Shown in pieces: positions 22,823-34,390 of a stretch of 64,000 bases of DNA. The translations under genes were made by a program, and so were the position numbers. The DNA is from Paguma larvata. Its lineage: Eukaryota; Chordata; Mammalia; Carnivora; Viverridae. Location: contig CM057824.1 in NCBI GenBank assembly GCA_030068075.1, positions 125,416,414 to 125,480,413 on the forward strand, read 5' to 3'. Within the stretch, counting starts at the first letter, position 1; each line of letters opens with the position of its first letter. The notes below the pieces were generated by a model that was not told where the DNA came from, made no database searches, and worked only from the letters and a program-made list of their open reading frames with translations.

Positions 22823-23550
22823 CCAGTGTTGGTGAGGATATGGAGAAAACTGGATCCTTACACATTATTGGTGGGAATGGAAAATGGTAAACTACTATGG
22901 AAAACAGTATGGAGATTCCTTAAACTTAAGAATAGAACTACCATATGATTCAATAATCCCACCTTTGGGTATTTATCCTAAATAACTGAAATCAGGAACC
23001 TGAAGAGATATTTGCACTCCTGTGTTTATTGCAACAATATTCATAATAATAAAGGGGTAAAAATAACCTAAATATGTATTGACAGGTTAATTTTTAAAAT
23101 GTGGTATAACAGAAAATGGAATATTATTCAGCCATAAAAATAGAAAGAAATCTTGTCACATGCAACAACGTGGATGAATATTAAGGAAATTATGCTAAGT
23201 GAAATAAGCCAATCACAGAAGGGCAAATAATACATGGTTCCATGAATATGTAGTGGATTCACTTATATATGACTATCTTAACTAGTCAAATTCACAGAAA
23301 CAGAAAGTAGAATGGTGGCTGCCAGGTGCTGATGGCAGGAGAAAAGGCGAAATTGCCATTCGACGGGTTTAGAGCTTCGGCCGTGCAGGTAGGAGAAGTT
23401 CTAGAGATCTACAGTACAACACTGTGCTTGTCATTAACAATATAGAATGGACGGCTCTGTGTGGTACTCAAAATTCTGTAAAGAGGGTGGATCTCATGTT
23501 ATGTGTTTTTATTTAACATTACTACTTAAAAATTGTAATTTGTAGCATTC

Positions 23551-24879
23551 ACCAAAAAAAGATTTCCTTACTTTATTTGTATATATGAAAGAATCTTTTA
23601 ATCTATACTGTGTTTTTTATTTGTATACACAGTTCAATGATAAAAAGTAATCATTGTAAAGTTGAATTATTGGCAAACATAGCTGTTTATACTAGGAAAT
23701 ACTGATCATCATATACTACCTGTAAAATAAAGATTTCCTAATCTCAACTCCCTACTTTCTACTAAAAATGTAAAATTTTGTAATTTCTATAGATTTCTAT
23801 TTCCATCTGAAGCATAAAGTTCCAGAGCCATTCCATTTTTTGGGGGTGGGGGGAAGGATATGTGCTCAAAGATAAGATAATACATATTTTATTTCCCTGG
23901 AGGACCTTTTGTCCTCAAAGAGAAAACCCATCACAATATAAATCATAATATAATTATAGTCAAAGGGACTTCCACAGATAATGACATTAATGTCTTACCT
24001 CTGAATTGCCCCAGCCTAATGGGCAGCCCAAAAGTGTATGCGCACTGCAGATTGTTGTACTTAAATAGTCCATTTGTTTCCTTCATATTTTAAAATATTA
24101 CTACTGACCCATCAAGCATAGATTCCATTGTCCACTTCTCTCACAGGCTTTCACGCACACGAAACATTTAATCTTGACATTAGAATATTCCAACCAAATA
24201 AAACTGGGACTTGCTCACATCCCTACTATTCTCATATATCATGGCAAAATGAGCTATGAGCAAATAGCTGGTGAGCCCAATTCAACATGGACTCAACAAA
24301 ATGGTGAAGAGGTAGGAGCCTATGGCTCATGGGGAAAATTTGGGAAGAGCTCATGGTAAGCTAATGAAAATATTCGTATATTCATCCCCTGAGTTCAGAA
24401 AAACTATGCATTCTGGTCTCCACTATGTCCCCAATGTTCTGCAAGTGTTCACCAAAAATTTCCTGAATAAATGAGTAATGTCCAAGGTTATACAAATTCG
24501 GTTCATAAAAGGGTAATCAATCAAAAGTACATGCCTTGACAGTATATTAATATACTTAATATACTAAGCAAACAGCTCTTTATAGTCATAGAAGTATCAT
24601 GATGTTCAGTATTATGAAATCTACATATTCAGAGCCAGTGTCAGTCTATAAAATTTAAGTATTCACATAGAATTTATTCATTTTGTTTTCTTCATAAAAG
24701 ACATTAAGACTGAATCAGAGAATAAAAGATAATTTCTTTCCTCCATAATTTTACCCAAATGGTGAAGTCTTCATTGCACAATGCTATAACTACTAAGATG
24801 ATGTTAAGACAGAACTTAAAAGTTCATAGATAAAGACCACCATAGTGTCTGAGATTGTGTCATCTGCAAAAAAATTTAT
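23551..24879. other. unassigned sequence
   Basis: About 1.3 kb without a recognised element. The 61-codon frame at 24174-24359 has no recognisable domain, and I see no splice context strong enough to call an exon. Confidence 0.4.
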
Positions 24880-25096
24880 ATATTTTTTTTTAATTTTTAA
24901 TGTGTATTTATTTTTGAGAGAGAGAGACAGAGTGAGAGTAGGGGAGGGGCGGAATACGAAGAGACACAGAATCCAAAGCAGGCTGCAGGCTTTGAGCTGT
25001 CAGCACAGGGCCTGATGTGGGGCTTGAACTCACTATGTGGGAGATCATGACCTGAGCTGAAGTCAGACGCTTAACTGACTGAGCCACCAGGTGCCC
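24880..25096 (-). mobile_element. Felid CAN-SINE
   Basis: Reverse-strand copy: T-rich tail, GA region, 'gagctgtcagcacagggcc', and reversed head ending 'gagccaccaggtgccc'. Both flanks are AT-rich and no clear target duplication was found, suggesting an older insertion. Confidence 0.9.
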
Positions 25097-25554
25097 TTAT
25101 ACTCAGGTTTTAGGCTTAAAATCAAATCTTGTCAAAGATTAAAAATCCAGCTATCCAGTGGTTTACGTTCTGTAAATATTTCTTTAAACGATCTCAAATG
25201 AATGAATGAATTCTCACAATTTGTGCATTGTTAGGATTGTCCAGTATTTTCATCTTAAGTAAATAATCATATTTATTCATGTCAATAGCTGTTACAAATC
25301 TTTACCATTCTTCTTTAAATCACTTAACTGGACTCACCCACTCATGTTTTAACAGATGGCACAGCCTCCTACCTCACAGAGAAAATAGCAACTATCAGTC
25401 ATAAACTCCACCTCCTATATTATCTGCATGTTCCCCAGAGTTCCCTCCTTCCCTTCTGTCCCAGAGGATGCCCTCCCTTTCTTCCAAAGATAACACCTTT
25501 ATTTGTATTCTTGATTTCATCTTCCCCTCTCTTCCTGTCTTCTTCTCTTCATGC
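25097..25554. other. unassigned pyrimidine-rich sequence
   Basis: No recognised element. A strongly CT-rich stretch around 25420-25560 gives the G/E/K-rich minus-strand frame at 25395-25592, which is a composition artefact. Confidence 0.45.
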
Positions 25555-25665
25555 GTTCCTTCAGTAAATGTTTTCTGACTGCCCTCCAGCACCCGGATGT
25601 TCTAAGCCGGGGCATACAATGTTAAACAAGACAAACGAAGCTCCTCTGCTTGTGGATTTACCATT
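25555..25665 (-). repeat. L2 3'-end relic, minus strand
   Basis: 'ccttcagtaaatgttttctg', 'gcatacaatgttaaacaaga' and 'gctcctctgcttgtggattt' follow the reverse of the L2 3' end (ATTTATTGA..., GATACA..., GAACAA...). Confidence 0.5.
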
Positions 25666-25783
25666 CTATTGTGTCTTCCAAGGCCTTTTTAATGTCCACC
25701 TCCTTTGTTTTCTTCAATATATCCCCTCTTGTGGACACTTCCTTTTTCAACTTATAAACCTGTTTAAACTCATCCTCATATTT

Positions 25784-26046
25784 AAAATGCATCTACTCGG
25801 GGCACCTGGGTGGCTTCACTCAGAAATTAAGCATCCAACTTCAGCTCTGGTCATGACCTCATGGTTTGTGAGTTCGAGCCCTGCATCGGGCTCTGTACTG
25901 ACAGCTCAGAGCCTGGAGCCTGCTTCAGATTCTGCGTCTTCCTCTCCTCTCTCACTACCCTTCTCCTGTTTGCACTCTGTCTCTCTCTCAAAAATAAATA
26001 AAATAATTTAAATTAAAAAAATTAAAAAAACTAAATGTATCTGCTC
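25784..26046 (+). mobile_element. Felid CAN-SINE
   Basis: The element is about 25799-26030 and full length, with a long A/T-rich tail. Flanks aaaatgcatctactc (25784-25798) and taaatgtatctgctc (26032-26046) differ at three positions. Confidence 0.92.
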
Positions 26047-26863
26047 AAGAAAGAGAAATCGAGCAATTGATAAAACAATCCCATTTACAATTACAGCAAA
26101 AATAATAAAATACCAAAGAATAAACTTAACCAAAGAGGTGAAAGATTTATACTCTGAAAACTATAAAATGTTGATAAAAGAAATCGAAGACAACACAAAT
26201 AAATGAAAAGATATTTCATGCTCATAGATTAGAAGAATATTGTTAAAATGCCAATATTACCCAAAAACTCTAATCTATAGATTTAATGCAATTCCTATCA
26301 AAATACCAAAAGCATTTTTCATGGAATTGGAACAAACAATCCTAAAATTTGGTTGGAATCATAAAAGATCCAAATGATCAAAGTAACCTTGAGAAAGAAG
26401 AACAAAGCTGGAGGTATCACAATTCCAGATTTCAAGTTATACTACAAAGCTGTAGTAATCAAAACAGTATTGTACTAGCATAAAAAAAGATATATATCAA
26501 TAGAACAGAACATAAAACTCAGAAACAAACCCAAGAGTATATGGCCAGTTAGTCTTCAACAAAAGAAGCAAGAATACACATGGGAAAAAAGACAGTCTCT
26601 TCAACAAATGGTGTTGAGAAATTTGGACAGCTACCTGCAAAAAACGAAAGTGGACCATTTTCTTACACCACACACAAAAATAAACTCAAAATGGAATAAA
26701 GACCTAAATGTCAGACCTGAAATCATAAAAATTCTAGAAAAGAGCACAGACAGTAATTTCTCTGACATCAGCCATAGCAACATTTTTCTAGATATGTCTC
26801 CTGAGGCAAGGGAAACAAAAGCAAAAATAAATTATTGTGACTACATCAGAATAAAAGGTTTTT

Positions 26864-27087
26864 GAGACACCTGCTTGGCTCAGTCATTAAGTATCTGACT
26901 TTGGCTCAGGTCATGATCTGACAGTTCATTAGCTCCAGTCCCACAACGGGTGAGCTCGAGCCCTGCTTCCAGTGAGCATGAGCCCTGCTTCGGATGCGCC
27001 CTGCCTCTCTCTCTCTGTTTCTCTCTCTGCCCCTTGCTCAATTGCACCCTCTTCCCCCCTCTCTCTCTCTCAAAAAAAAAAAAAAAA
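26864..27087 (+). mobile_element. CAN-SINE nested in L1, with internal short duplication
   Basis: The head 'gacacctgcttggctcagtc' is followed by a body in which the phrase 'gagcc(ctg)cttc' is repeated ('gagctcgagccctgcttcc' then 'agcatgagccctgcttcgg'). A long CT-rich region and a 16-bp A run follow. It introduces the stop that ends the remaining ORF2 fragment. Confidence 0.9.
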
Positions 27088-27686
27088 GGCATCTGCATAC
27101 CAAATGAAACAATGACTGAAAGACGACCTACTGACTGGGAGAAGATATTTGCAAGTGATATAAGAACTATACAAGTCAACACCAAAAAAAAATAATAATC
27201 CAATTAAAAAATGGGTAGAAGACATAAAGAGGTATTTCTCTAAAGAAGACATACAGATGAGCAAAGGACACAAGAAAAGGTGCTCAACATCACTCATCCT
27301 CAGGGAAATACAAATCAAAACCACAATGAGGTATCACCTCACACCTGTCAAAATGGTTAAAATCAAAAACACAAGAAACAGCAAATGTTGGTGAGGATCT
27401 GGAAAAAAGGAATCCTCATGCACTGTTGGTGGGAAGCAAACTGGTGTAGCCATTGTGGAAAACAGTATGGAGGTTCCTCAAAAACTTAAAAATAGGATTA
27501 CCATATGTTTCAGTAATTGTACTACTGACTATTTACACAAAGAATATGAAAACACTAATTTGAAAAGCTATAATACACCTCTATGCTTATTGTAGCATTA
27601 TGTATAATAGCAAAAATGTGGAAGCAGCCCAAGTTTCCAGTAATTGATGAATGGATAAAGAACATGTGGATAAAGAATAGATAAAA

Positions 27687-27813
27687 GCGGTGCCTAGGTG
27701 GTTCAGTCTGTTAAGTCTCTGACTCTTGATTTGGGCTTAGGTCATGATCTCATGGGTTCATGAGTTCAAGCCTCACATCAGGCTCCGAGTTGACAGTGTG
27801 GAGCCTACTTAGG

Positions 27814-27867
<54 letters not shown>

Positions 27868-27895
27868 AAAAATACATAAATAAACTTTAAAAAAA
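27687..27895 (+). mobile_element. CAN-SINE with expanded CT run, nested in L1
   Basis: The head 'ggtgcctaggtggttcagtc' and body lead into about 23 CT units (27815-27860) replacing the usual mixed CT-rich region, then 'aaaaatacataaataaactt'. The L1 sequence resumes after it with 'acccaatggaatattactca'. Confidence 0.92.
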
Positions 27896-28315
27896 GATAC
27901 ATTTATAGATACCCAATGGAATATTACTCAGCCATAAAAATGAATGAAATCTTACCATTTCCAACAACATGGATAGAGCTAAAGAATATAATGCTAAGTG
28001 AAATAAGTCAAAGAAAGACAAATACTCTTTGATTTCACTCATATGTGGAAGTTAAGAAACAAAACAAGCAAAGGGGAAATAAGAGAGTGAGACAAACCAA
28101 GAAACAGACTCTTAAGCATAGAGAACAGACTGATGTTACCAGAGGGAAAGTGTGTTGGGGGATGGGTGAAATAGGCGAGGGGATTAACAGTGCACTTACC
28201 TTGAAGAACACTATACATTACTGTGTGCAGAATTGTTGAATCACTATACTGTGCACAGGAAACTAATATAACACTATGTTAATGTACTGAATAGAAAAAT
28301 TTAAATAAAAAAGAA

Positions 28316-28836
28316 TATGTAATAATATATATTTTAAAAAGCATGTGTTCATTTTGCTGATCTTGAAACCATGTGTCTCCGTCTCTTACTGCTACAATTC
28401 TAGAATCAGCTGTAATTTCTGTTTCTACTTTCACTATCTTTTTTAACTCCTCACTGCACAGTGATTTTACTTTTGCTTTCTGTACTCTAGTGCCTTGTTT
28501 ATACCCAGCTTTGGGCATAGTTTTCCTTCCTTTGAATTCTCATAAATTCTAGGACAGAACGTAGTTTACTGTACCACCCTTTTTGCTGCTATTTTTCTCT
28601 GCCTGTACCTTTACCACTTGACTCCCGGAGATTCCTATGTTGGCTTCCTTTCTCGTTCTGTCCATTTTCCCTGAAATGCCCTACCCTGCCCATGATTTCA
28701 ACTCCTGACCTATGTGCTCCTGACTCCAAAATTCCGTATATTCATACCCTCCTGAGTTTCTTATCTACATTTCAAGTACCCCAAAGTCATTCTCATTTAA
28801 ATGGCTGCTAGTATTATGTGCTAACAGGATGGTACT
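28316..28836. other. unassigned sequence
   Basis: No recognised repeat or gene. The minus-strand frame at 28279-28518 has no domain pattern. Confidence 0.4.
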
Positions 28837-29170
28837 TAATGCTCTGGTGTAACATAGAGAAAAGTATTATTAGCCATGGTAACAGAAAAGCTCCAAAATT
28901 TCTGTGGCTTAATGAAATGGAAATATTTTTCTTCTTCCCATATGGTTCAGTTTGTGGTGGTAGCAGCAGTATGGTATGGGGCTGAAGGTGGTTCTGGGAC
29001 CTAAATTCCTGGAGACTCTGTTTTATTATCTGGCTTCCCAGGCCATCTGGCAGGGTTTCATCCAACCAGCAGATGAGAAAAGAGTTCATTGGATGGTGTA
29101 AAAGGGGTTTATGCCCCCATTCTGGAAGTGGTGTACTTCACTTTTAGCCATATTCCATTGAACAGAATTT
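28837..29170 (-). repeat. LTR-like relic (MaLR/ERVL type?)
   Basis: 'ccaaaatttctgtggcttaa', 'aaccagcagatgagaaaaga', 'ttctggaagtggtgtacttc' and 'catattccattgaacagaat' follow, in order, a common mammalian LTR-like repeat ('...agtggcttaa...', '...ccattggccagaac...'). The family name is uncertain, and the strand is assigned by analogy with MaLR LTRs. Confidence 0.45.
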
Positions 29171-29942
29171 AGTCATATTATCGCATATAAATACGAAGGA
29201 ATTGGGAAGGATAAGCCATGGCTGAGCAGCTATTTCACAGCAACCTCTACACTGTGCAAGGATAATGCAAATTTTTAGTAAGAAACTAGCATTCTCTGCA
29301 ACAGAAGTCATGGGTGACCTTTGCAGAGACAAACTTTTGTTTCTAGTTAGGCGAACAGAATTGAGAAAGTATGAAAGTGCAAACTATCAGCAAGCTTCTC
29401 TTTCTGTAAGCATACTGGTGATGCATAGGGGCTAATTTGATGTTCCCAGAAACAAAACTTGGCTGTTAAGGGAATGCAAAAGTTTGGGAAGCAACTGGCC
29501 TCCCTGCCTTCTATCTCTATTTCCTTTCATCCAGACTTCATGGAACTACCAAAATGTCATATGTTTCTTTTTCTCTTTCATTCCTTATTTTTTCTCCTTA
29601 CGTTTATAAATTTCATTTTCTGGTAATAAAAGCAATAGATTATTCTTTACAAAACTCAATTAATCATTTCATTCCGTTAAGACATTCACCAATTTCCCCA
29701 ATGATTCTAAAAGAAAGTGCAAGCACATATTATACCATGAAAGCCTTATAGTAAGACTCCCTCCAACCTTACCTGTTCGTCACTGAATTTGGTTATCTCC
29801 CATCAATTCAACATCACTCTATCCTCCTTAAGGTCTGAAGAAGCTACGAACAAAGAGGATACTGAAAATATCCTTCACCCATGTGGTTCTGATTGAGAAT
29901 CTACTATTGACAGGAATCACACAAGATTTGGAGGTAAAGAGA
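29171..29942. other. unassigned sequence
   Basis: No recognised element in about 770 bp. Confidence 0.4.
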
Positions 29943-30044
29943 GGCTGTCAGCACAGAGCCCAATTCGGGGCTCGAAACCATGAACCGGGAGATCATGACC
30001 TGAAGTTAAGTCGGACACTTAACCAACTCAGCCACCCAGGCACA
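29943..30044 (-). mobile_element. CAN-SINE head fragment lacking the 3' tail
   Basis: Only the tRNA-derived head and adjacent body remain, reversed, from 'ggctgtcagcacagagccca' to 'gccacccaggcac'. The CT-rich region and A-tail are absent. SINEs normally lose their 5' side, so loss of the 3' side points to a later deletion or rearrangement. Confidence 0.88.
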
Positions 30045-30127
30045 TCAAAAAGAGAGCATCGTTCCTCAGATATTGCAAGCAGATGCTTGGGTGGTCATGA
30101 GATTTGAAGCACCTTCTGAGTGGGTTC

Positions 30128-30420
30128 TTTTTTTTTTTTTTTTTTTTTTTTGGTTTTTTGCTGATTCCCTGTTTTGTTTTTTTGTTTTCCATTTTACTTA
30201 AATTCAAGTTAGTTAACATACGGTGTAGTCTCAGCTTCAGGAGAACCCAGTAATTCATGTCTTACATATGACACCCAGTACTCATCCCAAAAAGTGCCTT
30301 TCTTAATGGGTTAAATCACCCATTTAACCCATCCACCCCACCCGCCTCCCCTCCAGCAACCCTCAGTTTGTTCTCTGCATTTAAGAGTCTCTTATGGTTT
30401 GCCTCCCTCTCTGTTTGTAT
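30128..30420 (-). mobile_element. 5'-truncated L1 3' end, minus strand
   Basis: A 24-bp T run (the reversed poly(A)) is followed by the reverse of a carnivore L1 3' UTR: 'tcaagttagttaacatacgg', 'acccagtactcatcccaaaa', 'tttaacccatccaccccacc', 'cctcagtttgttctctgcat'. About 290 bp of 3' end only. The intact T run suggests a fairly young insertion. Confidence 0.82.
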
Positions 30421-30542
30421 CTTAGTTTTCCTGAAAGCTCTTAAGGATCATTCCATACTAAGATAGTCATTATCTCCCCAAGGCTTTCCAATGAGTCATT
30501 GAGTTTTCTTGAAGAAACCTCAACAGGTAAACCCAATCAAGT

Positions 30543-30580
<38 letters not shown>
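30543..30580. repeat. (CA)n microsatellite
   Basis: About eighteen uninterrupted AC units. Confidence 0.97.
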
Positions 30581-30583
<3 letters not shown>

Positions 30584-30950
30584 ATACTCCAGCCAAAGCA
30601 AAATTCTTGCCGTTACCCAAATCTAATTCATTGTTTTGATACATGCTGCTCTCTCTGCACAGCCTGCCCTTTCCCTGACATTTTTGACTGAAACATTCTC
30701 GCTCATTTTTCAAATTCGAATAGCACCTTCTAACTGAAGCGTTCCCCAATACCCCCGGTTATTGTCACACTTTCCTTGGGAAGACCTGAACCGTACTGGT
30801 CCTGTCTCTTACGTGGTATTTATAACAGCATTTACATGACCTTACCTTGTGGAGAGGAGTCATGCTTTATGATACTCTGTGGCCTCAGTTCTCAGGACCC
30901 AGATTCTCATAGATTAGACATTCAAAAACATGTGCTCAATGCTCCATTTT
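30581..30950 (+). repeat. L2 relic
   Basis: 'tatactccagccaaagcaaa', 'tgcacagcctgccctttcc', 'cattctcgctcatttttcaa', 'tagcaccttctaactgaagc' and 'ctgtctcttacgtggtat' follow the order of the L2 3' region. Diverged and non-coding. Confidence 0.55.
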
Positions 30951-31249
30951 GAAATAAAATGCCATTAATATAAATGAACATCACTTTTTTCACAAAACAT
31001 TCTTAAAATGTGAGAGTAAACCTGTATGTTAGGAGTGCAACTAAGGCTCACTGAAGCATCCCAGGAACCCCCCACCCCCACCTCCAGAAGCAGTGAACAT
31101 GCAGAGACAAGTAGGTAAGCAATGGGAAGGCAGCAGCCATTATCCAGCCTCTCCCTTGCCTTTCTCCTCTCAATCTTTTCATCACTCCTAAGTTTAGTGA
31201 CTCCATATACTGACATCCTAGGAAGCAGGTTTTCTCCCGATTCCTCACG

Positions 31250-31650
31250 CTGAGATCCTCACAAGTGTCTCCTCCCAAAGACCTGCTGTCGAGGAAAAGG
31301 CTCCTACATGTTTTCGTAATAACGGTGCTGTATGGCTGACCTTCCCGCAGGAGATGCCCTGGTTGCCCAGACGAGTGGCACCACCTGCTGTCGCACGGCA
31401 GCCTGGGTGCAGTGGAACGTGCTCCCACCACATTTGTGCCGAGGCAGCAGCACAGCCAGGAAAGGAGCCCCAGCTGTGACGCCGGTTTTCCCTCATTAAC
31501 ACTGGGTCAAAATGACTCTCCTATTTAAAATGGCTCCTCTCTAATTAAACTGATGCTAGCTTCTGTGTGGTGCCCTATCCCAGGAATTTTCTGGCTGCTA
31601 CTTAAGGCAAAGACAGAGGGGGAAAATTAATCTGGTTAGCCCTTTGCTTG
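31250..31650. other. GC-richer unique block, candidate conserved element
   Basis: This approximately 400-bp stretch has several CpG dinucleotides and mixed complexity, unlike its AT-rich surroundings, and no repeat is recognised. It ends in a homeobox-like tract ('ctctctaattaaactgatg'). Two overlapping minus-strand frames (31048-31431 and 31245-31502) cross it but lack domains or splice context. A regulatory role is a hypothesis only. Confidence 0.3.
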
Positions 31651-31724
31651 GGCTTGCATTTCCATGAGAAGCTCTATGCAGATCAAACACTACTAAACAA
31701 AAATTGCTTACAACCAGTCAGTCA

Positions 31725-32270
31725 ATTCATTCAATATATATAACATTTATTGGGCATTACTTGGTCGGGATTGTCCTGAGGTCTGAAGTTCACTGATGAA
31801 ACAAGATAGGCATATTGCCTGACCTCTTGAAGCTTACAGTCTAGGGTCCACTGGCGTGGGGAGAGGAGGAAAAAATAAATAAAAATAAATAAATGTGTAA
31901 TACAGTATAAGAGTAAGTGCTATGAAGAAAAACAGCAGCGCGAAAGGATAGAGAGGGCCAGTGGGGGCCGGTGTGGTCAAGCAACTCCACTATGATGAAG
32001 AACGTTGTGTGTCTGGATCTGAATAAAATGAGGCAATAAGCCATGGAAGTATCTATGAGAAGAGCATGACTGGCAAGGAGAATACGGAGGTCCTGGGGAG
32101 GCGGAGCCTGGCGGGTTTCAGGCAAGAGGGCCGACGCGGCTCTATCTGAGCGATAGGAGGTGAACCGACAGGTGCACAGGGCCCAGAACAGTTAGGGACT
32201 TGCATCTGGACTTGAGACTTCAGTGCAGGTCTAAGTGTCGCATGTGACAGGACTTTCGTCAGGACCATGC
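31725..32270 (-). repeat. L2-like relic, minus strand
   Basis: 'attcattcaatatatataac', 'atttattgggcattacttgg', 'gacctcttgaagcttacagt' and 'agtaagtgctatgaagaaaa' follow the reversed L2 3' end and its upstream continuation. Contains a short AAAT-rich tract (31870-31892). It is less certain after about 31950. Confidence 0.5.
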
Positions 32271-33861
32271 TCAATGTTACTCGTTCCTCTTGAGAAATGA
32301 AAACAAACAAGGCAATCTAGAATGAGTAAAACCAAGAAAGTTACTACTGGTGCCAATTTTTCTGTTATTCGTTATGCTATTTTCTTAATATTGATAATAA
32401 TAACAACAATAACAATAGTAATATGTTGTTAAAATGTTTCAGTATTTAGACCCAAAGGACTTCACATAAACTGAAGTTAAATGGAGGTGAGTGCTTTTAC
32501 AAAGTTAGGGGAAATTACTTCTCAGACTGAAAATGGTGGAGGAGATTTTACCAATGCCCTTGCGAAATCCTTTTAATTTCCTGGGAATGCAATCATGTTT
32601 GTAGACCTTTTTAAACAAACCTTTGAGATAATCTAGTGTTTTATATATGAGAATACCATATATGTCATCCAGGTCCTAGGTCGCTATTCAAATCAGACTT
32701 CCGCCGCACCTCCGCATGTCAATTGAGCTTCGAAGCCAGTTACCCCTAGCCTTACAATCCATTCACAATCTTTCTGCTACTCTGAGCTTCAGAGTCCCCA
32801 AAATGCTTGATACTGGAATCGAATGTAAACATCTAACCTAGTGTCTGGCATATCACTTTGAGCTAGTATTTCTGCCTTGTTAGTGCCAGTTTTTGTGCCT
32901 CCTGAAGCTGCTGAAAACGAACAGTGCCGGACTTCTCTTCAGGATATTCCTCAAGGACACAGCATATCTGTTTCCTCCTTTCACCCCTCCCTGGCTCTCA
33001 AGTCAGTCTAGAAGAGCCCTCCTCTCCTCCCCAAGCATAGGCCTCTGATGTAACTAGAAACCGTGCTACATATATACAACAAACAAATGAATCCCAAACT
33101 GATGGGCAGGACTTTACTGCCTCTTCTGGGTCCTTCTATTTCATCTCACGGACCCACATGCCGCTGCCGCCTTTGATCTGAAAGCTGTTTCTACCCATGT
33201 AAATTCATTCCCATTGATAGATCAGCCACTTAATCACAAACTATGGCCTAGGAGTGCTGTCTGGTTCCAAGATCCATAGTAGCAATTTTTAACAGGAAGA
33301 AAGAAAAGAAACAGTAGCACTTAGCAGGGATTTGCCTCTGGCTTCCTGCATGACAGGACTCTCTGTGACTTTTGGAGTTGCTTCAAGCTTCTAAGTTCCC
33401 ATGGAAGTATCCTTGACCAAAATAAAAACAACAAACTTGCTGATATAAGGGAACAGTCTTGAGATTGTTATTCCAGAACCCACAAATCATTAGAATCTGA
33501 GGTAAGCCCAAGGTTTTTGTTCATCTACTTCCAATTCATTGCCACCATTATATAAAAATGACCTACCCTACACAGGATACAGACCTATCTGTCTATTCAT
33601 CATGAATCATCTCAAGCAACTAGAGCCTCAGTCCATGGCTGAGCTACATATTAACTTTTGACATTGCTTCTAGGTCTACTCTTGCCACAAACTCATACCA
33701 TAAATCATTTTTGGTTTATTAAAGCCCAAAACACATATTTAAAAAATTAAGTATTAAATTAAGTATTAGTAGACACTGAAGATATCCCCAAAGTCATGAA
33801 ACATCAAATACGTGTTTTTTTTCATAAATAGGATAAACAGAAATAAAATAAGCTAAAGAAA
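32271..33861. other. unassigned sequence
   Basis: About 1.6 kb without a recognised gene or repeat, apart from a short AAT/AAC-rich microsatellite (32393-32425). Confidence 0.4.
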
Positions 33862-34054
33862 TGGTTATCAATACATAGACCTTGGACTGGTGGTAATAGC
33901 ATCACTAGGAATTCGTTAAACATGCTTCATCTCATAGATACTGAATCATAAACTCAGGAGTGCAGCCCAGTATTCCAAACCCAGTAATAACAGAAAGGGA
34001 AGTTAACAAGCTCTACAGCAGATTCTGATACATCCTGAAGCTTGAAAACCACTG
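33862..34054 (+). repeat. MER5A-type hAT relic
   Basis: 'tggttatcaatacatagacc', 'tagcatcactaggaattcgt', 'actgaatcataaactcagga' and 'cctgaagcttgaaaaccact' follow MER5A over its whole length of about 190 bp. Terminal inverted-repeat words (TGGTT...AACCA) survive. Confidence 0.7.
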
Positions 34055-34390
34055 ACAAAAAGGAGGTTTTCCTAATTTGGAGTATTGTATTATGTTTACT
34101 TGTGTTCATACTTGAAATTCTTCAGTGTCATTTCATGCCCAAGCCCAAATTAATAGACTTGTTATGCAGGTAGCCCAGAGATAATCAGAATCAAAAAACT
34201 GAATTGGTCCCGGATTTGTAAGACAGAGAGAAAAATAAAGATTTTATTGTCAAAAATAAAAATGCAAATTCAAGTGCATACATGAAAGTCAAATGTCATT
34301 ATTTAAATATTACCTTATGTTCATAACTGTTCCAAAAGGAAATCAAAATTCACTTATGTAAACTAAGTGGGTATCACTTAAGTATGTGTG
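34055..34390. other. unassigned AT-rich sequence
   Basis: No recognised element. Confidence 0.4.

Larger units (their letters stand above)
21261..23550 (+). mobile_element. L1 ORF2 3' part and 3' UTR; middle of the element missing
   Basis: Directly after the ORF1 relic and a short A-rich junction (near 21270) the sequence jumps to the late reverse-transcriptase part of ORF2: 'atcatacacaatggtgaaag' near 21337 and 'agtactggaagtcctggct' near 21425. It continues through the C-terminal region to a 3' UTR ('acagaaagtagaatggtggc' near 23300). The ORF1-ORF2 junction and most of the endonuclease/RT coding sequence are absent. That is either an internal deletion or a second L1 landing in the first. 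A SINE sits at 21621-21810. Confidence 0.82.
26057..28315 (+). mobile_element. LINE-1 3' half (ORF2 C-terminal region and 3' UTR) with two nested SINEs
   Basis: It starts in ORF2 at 'caattgataaaacaatccca' and runs through 'aagctggaggtatcacaatt', 'gaccacaatgag'-type and 'actgttggtgggaagcaaac' landmarks to the 3' UTR end near 28310. One 85-codon open piece (26608-26865) is a fragment of the ORF2 C-terminal region; its stop codon is formed at the junction with the SINE at 26864. SINEs lie at 26864-27087 and 27687-27895. It is non-functional. Confidence 0.88.

Noticed and set aside
24174..24359. 61-codon frame with G/W/S-rich end
   Set aside because: No splice context, no domain, and length within chance expectation for AT-rich DNA.
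25395..25592. G/E/K/R-rich minus-strand open frame
   Set aside because: Produced by a pyrimidine-rich tract on the plus strand; low-complexity composition.
31048..31502. Overlapping 127- and 85-codon minus-strand frames in the GC-richer block
   Set aside because: Long frames are expected where GC rises and stops become rarer; two overlapping frames, neither with a domain, argue against coding.
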